Assembly: GCF_051622035.1 (NCBI RefSeq)
Contig: NC_135360.1
Location: 23,697,206-23,761,205, forward strand
Origin: Arctopsyche grandis
Taxonomy: Eukaryota; Arthropoda; Insecta; Trichoptera; Hydropsychidae
DNA length: 64,000 bases
Reading direction: 5' to 3'
In this document: in pieces, positions 1 to 11,632 of the stretch
Numbering within the stretch: the first letter of the stretch is position 1
Layout: the number at the start of each line of letters is the position of its first letter
The notes under the pieces: generated by a model
What the model saw: the letters and a program-made list of their open reading frames with translations, nothing else
Told to the model about the DNA's origin: nothing
Databases searched by the model: none
Position numbers and translations under genes: made by a program

Positions 1-444
<444 letters not shown>

Positions 445-759
445 TTCTAAAAAACAACACCGGAGCGCTGCTGTCTATTTGCCGACTCCATGCTTTGAGC
501 AGACAAATTCTTGCCGAATACACGCATTCGCCCAAAAATTTGCCAAATCCGTGAACTGGGCAACATGCTTGCATTTTTCACGCATTCGGCAATTCTCTTG
601 CCGAATGCGTGTAATAGACAATTTCACGGATTCGGTGTAACATATATATATATATATATATATAAAGAGCATATAGCGATAAAACTACTAGTACAATTAT
701 TTTCAGGCGAAAAACAAGAGAGATACGGATGACCCTTGGAGACATCTTTCTAAAAGTGG

Positions 760-1175
760 GTCAGGTAACGAATGGGTGTTTTCGAAGAGGCGAACACCGG
801 AATTTGAAATGGAACACCGGAAGTGGATTGCGTGTGGGGGTGGGGGTGAGGGGGTGGGGTGTGCCTCACGATCAGCCCTTATAAGGAAGTGCGCGAGGGC
901 ACGTGTGCGGTGGGCAATGAGGGTTCGTCGTTCGTCGTTCGTCGAGCGGGGAAAGGGGGGGGGGAAGGGGGGGCAGGGGGGCAGAGGGGCAGAGGGGGAG
1001 CACCTGCTGGGGAGAAGCGGAAGCCGCGCCCCCGTAGAGCCGCCGCGGCCCGCACCCCCGACAATGCCCTCGCACTTCTCACCATCCACATACCTGCAGC
1101 GGATCGAAACACCGAACGAACACACCACTCCACTCGTGCCGACAGACGACACACCACTGACGGATTCACTGTAAG
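760..1175 (+). promoter_or_regulatory. GC-rich island with possible promoter and 5' exon
   Basis: This block is far richer in G+C than its surroundings. It contains a TATA-like ttataagg near 879, a long purine/G tract at 949-1015, and a good splice-donor match (ACT|GTAAGT) at about 1170. These are consistent with a promoter plus a non-coding first exon on the plus strand, but I see no downstream coding exon that must belong to it. The overlapping open frames on both strands are low-complexity Pro/Arg/Gly and are not convincing proteins. Confidence 0.3.
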
Positions 1176-1176
1176 T

Positions 1177-1312
1177 TCGCCTAATGCAATTCACCTAATT
1201 CGAGTATACCTAAGCGAGTTGGTCGAATATCAACATACCGAACGACGACCATACCTAATGTCATACATACCTAACTGCAGTTTACCTAATACAAATTGAT
1301 CGAATGAAGGTT
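1177..1312. repeat. Degenerate repeat rich in acctaat motifs
   Basis: The motif cctaa or acctaat recurs roughly every 10-25 bases, with interspersed accgaa variants. The same kind of sequence appears in the opposite orientation at about 6340-6475, where it reads attaggtgaat. The two stretches look like copies of one dispersed family. Confidence 0.5.
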
Positions 1313-1379
1313 GTTTTACGTTGACGGATAGATGGCACTTTTGCATTGATAATTTCAAGATTATTTAAAACAAAATAAA

Positions 1380-3060
1380 ATATTAAGTTGTATTTTAAAA
1401 TTTATATTTTATTAATAGATGAAGTCGATCACTGTTTTTAAAAAATGTGCGTGTTTGGCTGTGTATTTTAGTAATAATTCAAACACCATTAAATATCTTT
1501 GAAACTGAAACACTGAAACTTTTTACTGTGTAATAAAATTTTAATCGTTGCGCTATAATTTTTTTTTTCATTTTCAAATCTGCCGGAAGTAGCATTATTT
1601 TTCTTTGAATTATTATATATCCTAGACCGTGTATCGAACTGAAATTTTATATCTATAACTTGTATTAACTTGTACGCTCGAACTTACACTATTTTTTGGA
1701 CTTATTAATTAAATGTCTACTCTTATCGAAAAAATATAGTCCTTCAATTAATATTACATAAATAATAAATAATCAATAAGTTTTATAAACCGGAAACGAG
1801 CCTTTTATTACATACAAATCTCAAAAATGATGCGACTGCTGCTGCCGATGCTGCTGATTTTTTCGAAACTATTGGATACTCACATTAAACTAATAGTTGA
1901 TAGTGTCATGCCGACTCGAATTGCAAGTCAAGTGCCGTTTTATTAAGTGATAAGCAATACTGTGTTACATTCATTGAATGCCTAGGTTCTATAAATCATA
2001 TTCATTAAGTAGATAGAAGAAACGGAATTCAGCGAAGAAATGTCATACGATGAACACTTACCATTTTACATATCGACTAATTCCGATAAGTCATATTTTA
2101 AATCCATTGTCATATGAAATAATTATTATATATGGGATAGATGAAACATATTGTGACTAATCAGAATATATTACAACAGGTAAATACACTTTTACTATAC
2201 ATATGTACTCTGTTAATATTTTTCTTATATAGATATATACTTTTTACCCGAACACTAGAAAAAGTCAAAGATTTGTGGAAACATTGTGTTTCATTTGATA
2301 CTTACTCTAGAGAACAGCTGGCATTGTTATCATTAACAATCTTTGAGTTTTACTGAACAACATTTCAAATCTATTTTCAAACAAGAAATCGAACGGAAAT
2401 AAACTAGAAAATATATATCACTCTTTATCTTCCGGCGACAATTCGTCTTAGATTGTAGAAGACAAGAGTCTCCACTTGCTGAAGTTAAAAATTATAAAGA
2501 AAAAGTAAATATATATTAATTATTTAAATAATGGGAATAAAAAGTACACAGTAAAATTTTTTAAATTGAAAGAAATAGAGTCTTTTGAATTTTTTTTAAT
2601 ACACAATAGTTATGACAAATATTAATAAACACGAAAACACAGTATTTAATGAATGGTCTGGTATACAAATATTTAAAATATAAAAAAACTCATGGCGTGG
2701 TGATTTATTGGCAGTCTTTTCACTACACAATAACCATGAGCGGTGACACATCACTTGCAAAACTTGATTTTAAGTGGCAGTCATTACATAACAATTCATT
2801 CCACAATAACAACAATTCAAAACAACATATCAATTCGGAAATCAACGAAAACACAGTATTTAATCATTGGTCTCGTATACAAATATTTAAAATATAAAAA
2901 AAACTCATGGGGTGGCGATTTATGCAATAGTATTAAAGCTAATCAGTCTTTTCACTACACAATAACCATGAAAAGTTATAAACCCCTGATATGATATACA
3001 TATGTAGTGTTTGTGTCCTTTTGATGTTGTCGATTTTATATGCTAAAAAATCAATTCACT
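1380..3060. other. AT-rich intergenic DNA with a local duplication
   Basis: No recognisable gene. A segment of about 150-200 bp is duplicated in tandem (about 2636-2740 and 2851-2980). Both copies share gtatacaaatatttaaaat and cagtcttttcactacacaa. The small frames over this duplication are not conserved proteins that I recognise. Confidence 0.6.
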
Positions 3061-3109
3061 ATATTAAAAAAAAAAAATTATACTTTCTCGAGAATTTTCC
3101 ACGATTTGT

Positions 3110-3580
3110 CCGATATATTTTTGTGCTGGCCACCCCAGACTGACTGACAGTCGCGCGCCAACGGCTTCGGCATAAACACGTAGTTTTTGTCGCCACCGAA
3201 ATCACCAGCTCAGCCACTGGTGATGGGTTGTGATGATACTTGGAGACCAGCGACCAGCGACCAGCTCCAGTATCGCCAGTATAGCGGTGTGCGCCAGAGG
3301 AAGCATCAGAGGGTCTGTCTCAGTTGTCGTCCAGAAGGCAGCTACTCAACAACTCAGCTACGCGTGGCTAACCTCAAAAGGCACGCGTGCTTTCTTTGTT
3401 TACTCCCCCCCTTTCCTCTGCTTGATCTCTGTATAACTTATACAAAATACAGTCGCAATACATAAACAGATTTACGCCCTGTTTTCATTGGTTTACAATT
3501 TCCTCCCTTTTTTCCACATCACGCATCCCACGCACACTACGAAGGAGAAAGGGACAGCAGAGCAGCCGACATCTTAAATT
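3110..3580. other. GC-richer block of unknown nature
   Basis: This stretch is distinctly GC-richer than its flanks. It has repeats of gaccagc at about 3245-3265 and a pyrimidine-rich 3' part. It could be a promoter, a non-coding exon or a decayed LTR. The two short open frames here are low-complexity and I do not assign a protein. Confidence 0.25.
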
Positions 3581-3992
3581 AAAAAATAGCAACTAACATA
3601 TAGGTACTTTTATAATATTTCTGATAGATTTTTAACTCATTAAAATATATTTTTAAGATCTTTTTTTTTAATTTGTCATAGGACCCAGAATTAATTTTCC
3701 CAGGGCCCAGGATATTGCGATACTGGCCAATCAAAATATGTACACGAATGTTGAATTAATTATACCTCCCACTTTAGATACGGTGGGACTGATTTTTCAT
3801 TCTATTCATATTTTAATTCATACTCTATCATCATTAGCTATAAGTAATTATAATCACTGATGATGTTATATTATTATGAATGTGATATCACTCAGGAGAT
3901 AAATTATTCACATCAATAAAATCATAATGAAACTGTGTAAATAATACGTTCTTGAACTAGTACAATTATTTATAATGCTGTATTGTTTTAGA

Positions 3993-5045
3993 TGCAGATA
4001 CCATTAATAATACTGCAGATTGTTTATCCTACCAGAACAGTGAAAATGTTGTAAAAGTACTTAAAAGAAGACCAGGAAATCGAATACGGTGGACTAGAGA
4101 AATTCATATCTAAATATAAGGGACAACCCGTGTCTGCAAAAAACCCTAACATCTGGATTGCTCAAAATGTCGGATTTTGGTATTCAGATTCAACTTCTCC
4201 ATTGAAAAATCAAAATATTTTTTGCAATGCATACTCAAGTCTTGTTGATTCTGCACGGCAAAAGTCGTACATTTGTTCTATAGTCAAAATGAAGCCTTTT
4301 TTACGAGGCTCTTTTTTATCATTTAAATGTACTTTTGTTATACTCATAATGAACATTTCAAGAAAATATATAATATGCAACTTTTATTTGTGCTGAAATG
4401 TAACATGTCAAAATTCAATACTTTCATATATACAGTTATATTGTATGCCAAATCACTCCATAAAACTTGAAATAATTCATACCAGTAATAATTCATTTAG
4501 AATATTGTACTTTAGAAAAATGCCAAATTCACTATTTTATTTAATGTAATAATTAAACGCTAGCAAAGCTTTCCCGCAGTTGTTCTCACCAACCACAACC
4601 ATTAATATGAAGTACACGTATGATTTAAGTGAAGTTATATTTCGCAATTGCAATCACATTATCTTAGAATAGCACGAAACATTTCATTACTCAATATAAT
4701 CAATTTCACCCTACTTATTTTATTTATTAAGTTTTGATAACATGGGATCAATTAAGGTAATGATTTTTTTTTTTAGACATTGGAAAACTATTTCTGAAGA
4801 GGAAAGGGTTGGAATAACTGTGGAAACTACTGAGGACCCGTTGGTCCTACTCATCGAGCCAAGAATATCCTAAATTTGTTGTTAGTAGATTTATGCGACA
4901 ACTAATGGAACAGTATCACATTTGTGTTAGCAAAATTTGATATGGGAGCTGTTTCGTTCACAGTTATCGTCGCAGGGAGGCAATCTGCGTTAGAGAATAT
5001 GTCAAGATTAAAAATGCTGAATTCCATAATTTATTGATAAATATT
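3993..5045 (+). pseudogene. Possible decayed coding fragments, unidentified
   Basis: Three short open stretches look more protein-like than the background. About 3993-4112 follows a tttag acceptor-like site and ends ...WTREIHI. About 4776-4872 also follows a run of T plus AG, and contains ISEEERVGITVETTEDP. About 4886-5040 contains RFMRQLMEQYHICVSKI, a stop, then YRRREAICVREYVKIKNAEF. They could be exons of an unrecognised gene or relics of a transposon. I cannot join them into one frame and assign no function. Confidence 0.2.
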
Positions 5046-6335
5046 ACTTATACTATGCTATTTTTAAATTTTTCGTTCTAGTATATTTAGAACTGAAATT
5101 TGGATTTAATGTACGTTTAGAATCCTAGCTCCACGCTTGAAACCCAATTATAAATGTGATATTAAATTCTGAACTAAAAAAGGATTTCGAAAAAATATGT
5201 GGCTTCAAATTTTTAAACTCTTTCCAATGTTAAATTTTATTTATCGCTGTATGAATGAGCTGATAAGCATTAAATTTTGTGCGAAACAATTAGACATGTC
5301 ACAAGCTACAGTTATTGATTGAAATCATTATTTACTTAGGGTCTGTGTGGTGTCACTAATAGAACAACCAAATACCATGATCGGTGGAGAAGAGCTGGTC
5401 ATTGAAATAAGCAAACGTCTTTTCGTTTATATACGTACCAAATTTTTTGTAAAAAACTTCCATAGCTTCACACAAGAGTATTTTTATTACATGACTTGAT
5501 ACAATAGTCAATTTTCTTTAACGTTAGTTGTTTTACATATTGATTATTCATATATTGAAAAGAATATATGTGTTCTGTGTTGTCTGTAATAAGTTGACCA
5601 TCTGTAATACCACTCATGAGTTTTTATTATATGAAAATGTTTATTATAAATTGGTTTATTTCTGTAACTTGATTAATAAATTATTTATTATTTATTGTAT
5701 TGCTTGTTTCTTGTCTTGCTATTATTGTTTATATTTCATTGTGTTTTGCAATCTACGTATAAATTACTAACTGATTTATATTTGTTATGTATTCATCATA
5801 ATTTATATTTATTACGTATATTTAAAAATATTAATTATTTATTATGGAAATTGTATCAATCGTAGAAATTGTACTAGTCTGTCTATTATACATGCGTTTT
5901 CTTCTCACCTTCTTTTAATATTGATGATTGGAAAGCCAATTTTAATATATGTACAATAAAAAAAATCTGTATATCTTTTTTGATTCCTTTTTATTACTTT
6001 GTTTTATCATAAATTTTATTGTAAATATGTACAATGTTTGCTATATAATATAGTATAGTATATATAGCAAAAGATAATACAAAGCTACAAAAGCAATTAA
6101 TTTTTTCAATGTCCTTAATTTAGTTCACTCGCCATTAGGTGGGAAATCCTTTTTAAATCTTCTGTCGGGCGCAATATGGTGTATATAGAGTTTAAGGGCT
6201 ATTTGCAAAGAAATGTTATAACATTTATCTGTCTATGTTACTACGCCATCTATTGATATCGCGTCGAAAAATTACTAAATAATAAAATTTACTACTATTG
6301 GTTTGAAACTCGGCTACTGCTGGTTTGAAACTCGA
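5046..6335. other. AT-rich intergenic DNA, no gene seen
   Basis: Strongly AT-rich with many stops in all frames. It contains only a small AT hairpin near 6040-6070 and nothing that I can call a gene. Confidence 0.6.
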
Positions 6336-6339
6336 AATT

Positions 6340-6475
6340 AGGTGAATGTGTCATTCGGTATAAAGATATTAGGTGAATTTACCATTAGGTCAATAGATTT
6401 TCGGTAAAAGCGTCATTAGTGGAATTGCATTAGGTGAATTGATTTAGGTGTATTGCATTCGACCAATTTACCTGC
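6340..6475. repeat. attaggtgaat-motif repeat, second copy
   Basis: The heptamer-like motif ttaggtg/attaggt recurs at irregular short spacing. Read on the minus strand it matches the acctaat-rich block at about 1177-1312, including a shared segment around attcgaccaattta. Confidence 0.5.
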
Positions 6476-6519
6476 TCCCCCACTGACGCACGACGCACTG
6501 ACAGCTGGAACCGATCGCG

Positions 6520-6699
6520 ATGTCAATTCTGAACCAGCCGATGCAATGGCCACAACTCAAATGCAAACCACGGCCATTCACTTCACCGTTATTTAAATAT
6601 TATAATGCGTCGCCTGAACTAATCGCAAGTTGTTTCAAATATGCGCGTTCGCATTTTAACGACATTTTCGACCCTATTAATAGTATTGAACCGTTATAA
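6520..6699 (+). CDS. Short open frame of 59 codons, unidentified
   Basis: ATG at 6520, stop at 6697-6699. The product (starts MSILNQPMQWPQLK) has balanced composition and includes SPELIASCFKYARSHFNDIF. The stop codon lies inside the TATAA target site of the inverted-repeat element that begins at 6700. No family is recognised. It could be a fragment of a broken gene or chance. Confidence 0.15.
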   Translation: MSILNQPMQWPQLKCKPRPFTSPLFKYYNASPELIASCFKYARSHFNDIFDPINSIEPL

Positions 6700-7236
6700 G
6701 GTCTGTTCATACCTATCCAGCACGACCCGTATCCTGCAGGTGTACTGCAATTGCGGATAGTATTGTTTGGTACTGTAACGTAGAGATTAGGTGGGTGGCG
6801 CTCGTGGACTGATGTATTACGAGCGCTAATCACCTAATCTCTCGTTCGCGCCAAAATGACCTCGCCGTATGATTGAGCCGTATGCAACGGCCAATGGGAT
6901 CGCCCCACTCATCGACCAATAGTTTACATGTGTATGTAAGTATGTGTGTTGTGCCCAACGGGTATAAATATGGGGCGCTCTCAGCCTGGAAACCATTCCG
7001 ACCTGGAGCGCCGACGAGAGCACACGAATAAACACCTTCCACAACTCTCCTGCGTCTTTCTCTCCGATTCTGGAAGCCCCCTCTTCACGTCCACGCAACA
7101 GTACATTATATGGACGTATTCATACTCCATTCGCGCATGCGCATTTACGCATTCATGCGCGTCCATATAGAATGTACTAAAGAATACTGTCCGTACTTGC
7201 AGGATTCGGGTCATGCTGGATAGGTATGAACAGACC
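6700..7236. mobile_element. TIR element of 537 bp with 5-bp TATAA duplication
   Basis: Terminal inverted repeats of about 41 bp with three mismatches: GGTCTGTTCATACCTATCC at the left end matches the complement of the right end. Both sides are flanked by TATAA (6695-6699 and 7237-7241), a probable target-site duplication. The interior has no transposase. It holds a second inverted repeat at 6783-6842 and an LTR- or promoter-like segment with a TATA box near 6963. The superfamily is not assigned. Confidence 0.75.
6930..7080 (+). promoter_or_regulatory. TATA-box segment, possibly an LTR remnant
   Basis: A consensus TATAAATA at 6963-6970 is followed by GC-rich sequence, and an AATAAA lies about 60 bp downstream near 7029. 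TATA and polyadenylation signals this close resemble the U3-R layout of an LTR. It lies within the 537-bp TIR element, so it may be a nested LTR fragment. No flanking LTR boundaries were found. Confidence 0.35.
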
Positions 7237-7241
7237 TATAA

Positions 7242-7820
7242 ATGTTGACGCGCAAAAATATTAGCGACGCGTTAAATATTTGAATGCTGTCGGAATTTTC
7301 CGTCAGTAAACAAATATTTAGACATTTTTCCTATGCGATTATTTGCCGTGTAATTGTTTAGCCCGATTTAAAATCCGATCTGACTTATTTTTGTCGGTCT
7401 CTTATCTGATAAATTTTTATTGCTATTGCAAATGAAATAATCTTATCGTTACACGTTAACAATCCACACGAGCTAAAATTGAAATGTTGACTACCCGAAC
7501 GTTGACGTAGGAAATAATATATTTACATAAAAAAATATTAATTAACGTCGATTCATTAACATCGACACTTAAACTATGTACCGAAAATAATATACGTTCA
7601 ACTTTATTAGTAGCAATAATATTTCGAAAGAATTTTATATCTGCATTATAATAACAATGTACTAGATATTGATAAAAATGAGATTTGACGATATTTGCTC
7701 GATCAATCATCGCAATAATACATTTGATAATTAAGATGATATATCTATCATTATATTTGAACGATTGCTCGTAATTTGACGTGATTTATTTGGAAGAGAT
7801 CGTTCGTTCCAAGTCGGAAA
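7242..7820. other. Intergenic DNA upstream of the first takeout-like gene
   Basis: AT-rich, no coding signal. It presumably contains the upstream control region of the gene starting at 7821. I see no clear TATA box at the expected distance. Confidence 0.5.
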
Positions 7821-9179
7821 ATGAAAACTATTGTAATATTTGCTGTTTTAATTTGTAACGCCTATGCAAAACTAAATGTATTTTTAAACGATGAAAAATT
7901 TGGTGAGTTTTTTGAATGAATAAATTTGACCATCGATTATACTAAATTAATCATAATTTGATATGGGTGATGATGTCCTTTCTTCAACGGTATACTTATA
8001 AATATATTTATCCGTTTATAACGCCCATTTTGATTTTCAGAACATTCCAATTTGCACAAATTAGTTTCAAAACATGTGACGAACGATCCTGACCATCAAC
8101 TTTTTTCCAACGATATTCAAAGAAACATCGTTGATGACAAAATCGTTGCTTTTCTGGAAGAAGCACGTGAAAAGTTCGGTGAAGGCTTCAACGAAAGCGG
8201 TATTCCACCTTTGGACCCGTTTACAATAGACAATGTCAATATTGAACTAAAACAGAAACCAATCATAGAGTAAGTTTGGAAATATGTAGTATATGTAATA
8301 TCTCAAAGTTATTGTTAATAATTTCGATTTTTATAATTGTTTAATTTGTTTGTGAAATCCATCGATTTCACTTTGAATTAAATTTACTATTTACATATAA
8401 ATAATTTAATCCCATCTAACTTTTTCTACAGTGCTATCCTCAATATACCGAATATATCAGTGATAGGTTTGCAAGATTTCGTCATTGAAAATATTCATTT
8501 CCGTATAATTGGTTTATCCCTTGAATATGAGTTCATTGTTCCAGAATTGGTTTACACATGTAAGTTTTGGATTTTTCAATTTTAACAAATGTAACTGAAT
8601 GTTTTTTAATTGTATAACTGATACATTTGAACACAATATTTCATCACCATTCATAAATTTCAGCCGAATTTGATTTAAATGGAAAAGCAGCAATGGTTAT
8701 TCCATTGAATGCTAGTGGAAACATAAGGTAGATACTATTTTAAAAATTCTTGAATTCTTAAGCCGATTTAATATCAATTTTATATTACACATAGATTAGA
8801 CGCTAAACGACTACATATAAATGGTAACGCAACACTTGGTACTACTTCAAGTGGTTATTTGCTGCTGAAAACGTTTTTTGTCGACTTCGACATCGAAGAA
8901 ACTGAAGTATGTCGCTTTTCTTTACAAGTTTTTCTTCAACAATATGTATTGTATGTATATATGTAGTTGTTTTGATAACATCTTACTATACAGGTCTATA
9001 TATCCAGTCTTATTGGAATCCAACAAATCGATAATGTTCTCAATTGGATATTGAATCAATTGAGCGATGACTTCTTCCAAGGACAAAGAGATATATTGAA
9101 CGAATATGCTAGTGGAATTTTATTCGATATTCTTGGTGAAGCCGTTGGAAACATATCATTAGCTGATCTCATCGGATAA
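7821..9179 (+). CDS. Takeout/JHBP-domain secreted protein, copy 1 (266 aa)
   Basis: Six exons join in frame: 7821-7902, 8041-8269, 8432-8559, 8664-8727, 8795-8906, 8994-9179, all with GT-AG introns, giving 801 nt including stop. The product begins with a signal peptide (MKTIVIFAVLICNAYA). It carries the family's GIPPLDPF motif near residue 85 after an amphipathic helix, then alternating beta-type segments and a hydrophobic C-terminus. Takeout/JHBP proteins are secreted carriers of hydrophobic ligands such as juvenile hormone or other lipids, so a haemolymph or tissue-fluid binding role is inferred; the ligand cannot be told. AATAAA lies at 9199-9204. A paralogue lies 5 kb downstream. Confidence 0.88.
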
Positions 9180-9198
9180 TTTTTTATAATTAAAGTAT

Positions 9199-9204
9199 AA
9201 TAAA
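9199..9204 (+). terminator. Polyadenylation signal of takeout-like gene 1
   Basis: A perfect AATAAA lies 20 bp after the stop codon. Confidence 0.75.
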
Positions 9205-9590
9205 TATTCAAACTGTTTTTTATTATATTATTTTCATTACCACGTAAAGATAAAATATAATATGTTGAGAATGGCTGAAGTAGGCTTGCAAACTCATCGC
9301 CAACCTCACCACGCTAGATTTTTTCATATATCGTAAACCAGCGGTTAAAGATAGCTTTTTTAATATCTCTTGCTGAAATAATTTATGATTTAAGATGATC
9401 ATAAACACAGATGTTCTTATAAGAATCTTATGAAAATGATGATATTTCATAATTAAAAAAAAATGTTTAAAATCTACACTATTCAATAAAATTACATGTG
9501 TCCACAAATAGGCTAACCCTTCTTTTGACCGATTTCCGACGAATTTAATCCCAATGTATGAAAAAAAAAGTCGTTTTACTAACCATATTA

Positions 9591-10280
9591 TGGGAACTAG
9601 TCTTATTGTGAAGGTCTTCTTCACCACCAGTCCGCCATGTATTGTAGACAGATTCGTCTGTGTTCGGTATTAATACAACTATATGTTGAATGTGGTATTT
9701 ATTTGGTAGTAACACGTATACACAAGTATGGTTAATTGTTGGTAAAAGTATGTCGTTCAGAGGTCTCTGGATGTGGTAGAGTGTCGCTGGCTCGGCATTC
9801 GGCTATGTCCGGCTAGTCTCTGGATACGGTAGAGTGTCGCTGGCTCGGCATTCGGCTATGTTCAGCAAGTCTCTGAATACGGCAGTGTGTTGCTGGCTCG
9901 GTCGGCTGGTTGATCTTCCAAGTCCGTGTAGTGAAGTGGTGGCTGGTCAGGAGCTGTATGTCGACGCTTGCTGCTGTGGGTCGACTGGCGTTGTTTGGGT
10001 TGTACCTCCTTTTATAGTGTTTCTGGAATCGCCTGACCGATGGTGGTGGTTTGTTGATGCGTAAGAAAGGAATGCACTTTTGTCGAGGCGTAGCATTTTC
10101 TGGAATGCTTGATGGAAGTGGTCGTACGAAAATTTAGTTGTTGATGCGTACAAGGGGAATTTGCTTTCGTCGAGGCGTAGTATTTTCTGGAATGCTTGGC
10201 GCTGTTCCGCTCGATGTATTTTGTTGTTGCGGAATATTCTCGAAGGTTTCGATGACGATGACGACGACGAGATTCCTACA
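9591..10280. repeat. 5' LTR, 690 bp
   Basis: Nearly identical to the 3' copy apart from a few substitutions (around 9945-9960) and two length differences. It starts TGGG and ends CTACA. Confidence 0.75.
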
Positions 10281-10560
10281 TGGCTCTCCGGTGAGTGTTA
10301 GCGATGTGTGTGATTTTGTGGGAATCTTGATGTGTTGGAGTCTATTGACTCGATGGCGTCGTTGTTTGTCCGGTTGTGCTGGAGAAAGTTGTCTCAACAG
10401 CGGGTCTTGTGTTGCATGCCGGTCCAAGTCTTGTTCTCTACCAGGTTGCTTATTTTGGGCGAGCTGCGTTGGTAGTGAAGGTTTGTGATGGCTTGGATGG
10501 TGCTGTTGTGCAGGCTGCTGTGTTCTGCGTGGAGTCATTCGCGTGACTGTTTTGCTGGTT

Positions 10561-11010
10561 GTGCTGGAGTTAGTTGTCTCGGCAGCGGGTCTTGCGTGAA
10601 GAACGTTGGTTGACGAAGTGCGTTGAGTGCTGGTCTTCGTTGGTTGTGCTGGAGTTAGTTGTCTCGACAGCGGATCTTGCGTGAAGAACGTTGGTTGACG
10701 AAGTGCGTTGAGTGCTGGTCTTCGTTGGTCGTGCTGGAGTTAGTTGTCTCGACAGCGGATCTTGCGTGAAGAACGTTGGTTGACGAAGTGCGTTGAGTGC
10801 TGGTCTTCGTTGGTTGTGCTGGAGTTAGTTGTCTCGACAGCGGATCTTGCGTGAAGAACGTTGGTTGACGAAGTGCGTTGAGTGCTGGTCTTCGTTGGTT
10901 GTGCTGGAGTTAGTTGTCTCGACAGCGGATCTTGCGTGAAGAACGTTGGTTGACGAAGTGCGTTGAGTGCTGGTCTTCGTTGGTTGTGCTGGAGTTGGAT
11001 GTCTCGACAG
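10561..11010. repeat. 85-bp tandem array, about 5.3 copies
   Basis: The unit start gtgctggagttagttgtctc recurs at 10561, 10646, 10731, 10816, 10901 and 10986, exactly 85 bp apart and nearly identical. Since 85 is not a multiple of 3, long frames through it cycle through all three phases. It is part of the LTR element interior. Confidence 0.95.
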
Positions 11011-11364
11011 CGGGATTTGTGTGGAGTAGCTGGTCCATATGTACTTTCACACCATGTTACTGTTTCGGTCGTTACAATGGTAGTGAAGGTTTGTGACGGT
11101 CTGGACGGTGCTGTTGTGCAGGCTGCGGCGTCCTGCATGGGCTCATCGAGGTGATGAATCATCGAAGGTGTGATGAGCGGTGCTGGCGGATCAACAGTAG
11201 TGGATCCATTTGGTTGTTGTCTCCGGGTTGCGTCTTGTTGTGGCGAAAGCTGCGGAGTTGTTTGACATGGTCACTAGTTGTGGGGACATGTAGCGGACTG
11301 CGTTTGAAGTCTGCGTTGAGGGTTGCGTTGTAGACTGCGTTGAAGGCTGCGGTTGCGTGAAGTC

Positions 11365-11520
11365 TGCGGTTGCTATGTAGGCTGCGATGTGGGCTGCGAT
11401 GTGGGCTGCTATGTAGGCTGCGATGTAGGCTGCTATGTAGGCTGCGATGTGGGCTGCTATGTAGGCTGCGATGTGGGCTGCTATGTAGGCTGCGATGTGG
11501 GCTGCTATGTAGGCTGCGTG
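11365..11520. repeat. 24-bp tandem array in LTR element
   Basis: Alternating gcgatgtgggctgc and tatgtaggct units repeat about 6 times. The array encodes a Gly/Cys/Tyr/Asp-Val repeat on the plus strand, which I regard as a by-product of the 24-bp period rather than a protein. Confidence 0.9.
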
Positions 11521-11632
11521 GTTCTTAGTCGGGGGTCACCAGTTATGGTGAGGTTGGAAGTTGACTGCGCTGTGGGCTGCTTTGTTGACTGCTTTGAAGG
11601 CTGCGTGGCTCTTAGTCGGGGGTCACCAGGTA

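Noticed and set aside
703-1299. Several overlapping frames on both strands in the GC-rich island
   Set aside because: Low-complexity Pro/Arg/Gly/Ser content produced by G- and C-runs. No domain, and frames overlap on both strands.
10561-11010. CRISPR-like array
   Set aside because: Units are contiguous 85-bp tandem repeats without unique spacers, in a eukaryotic LTR element.
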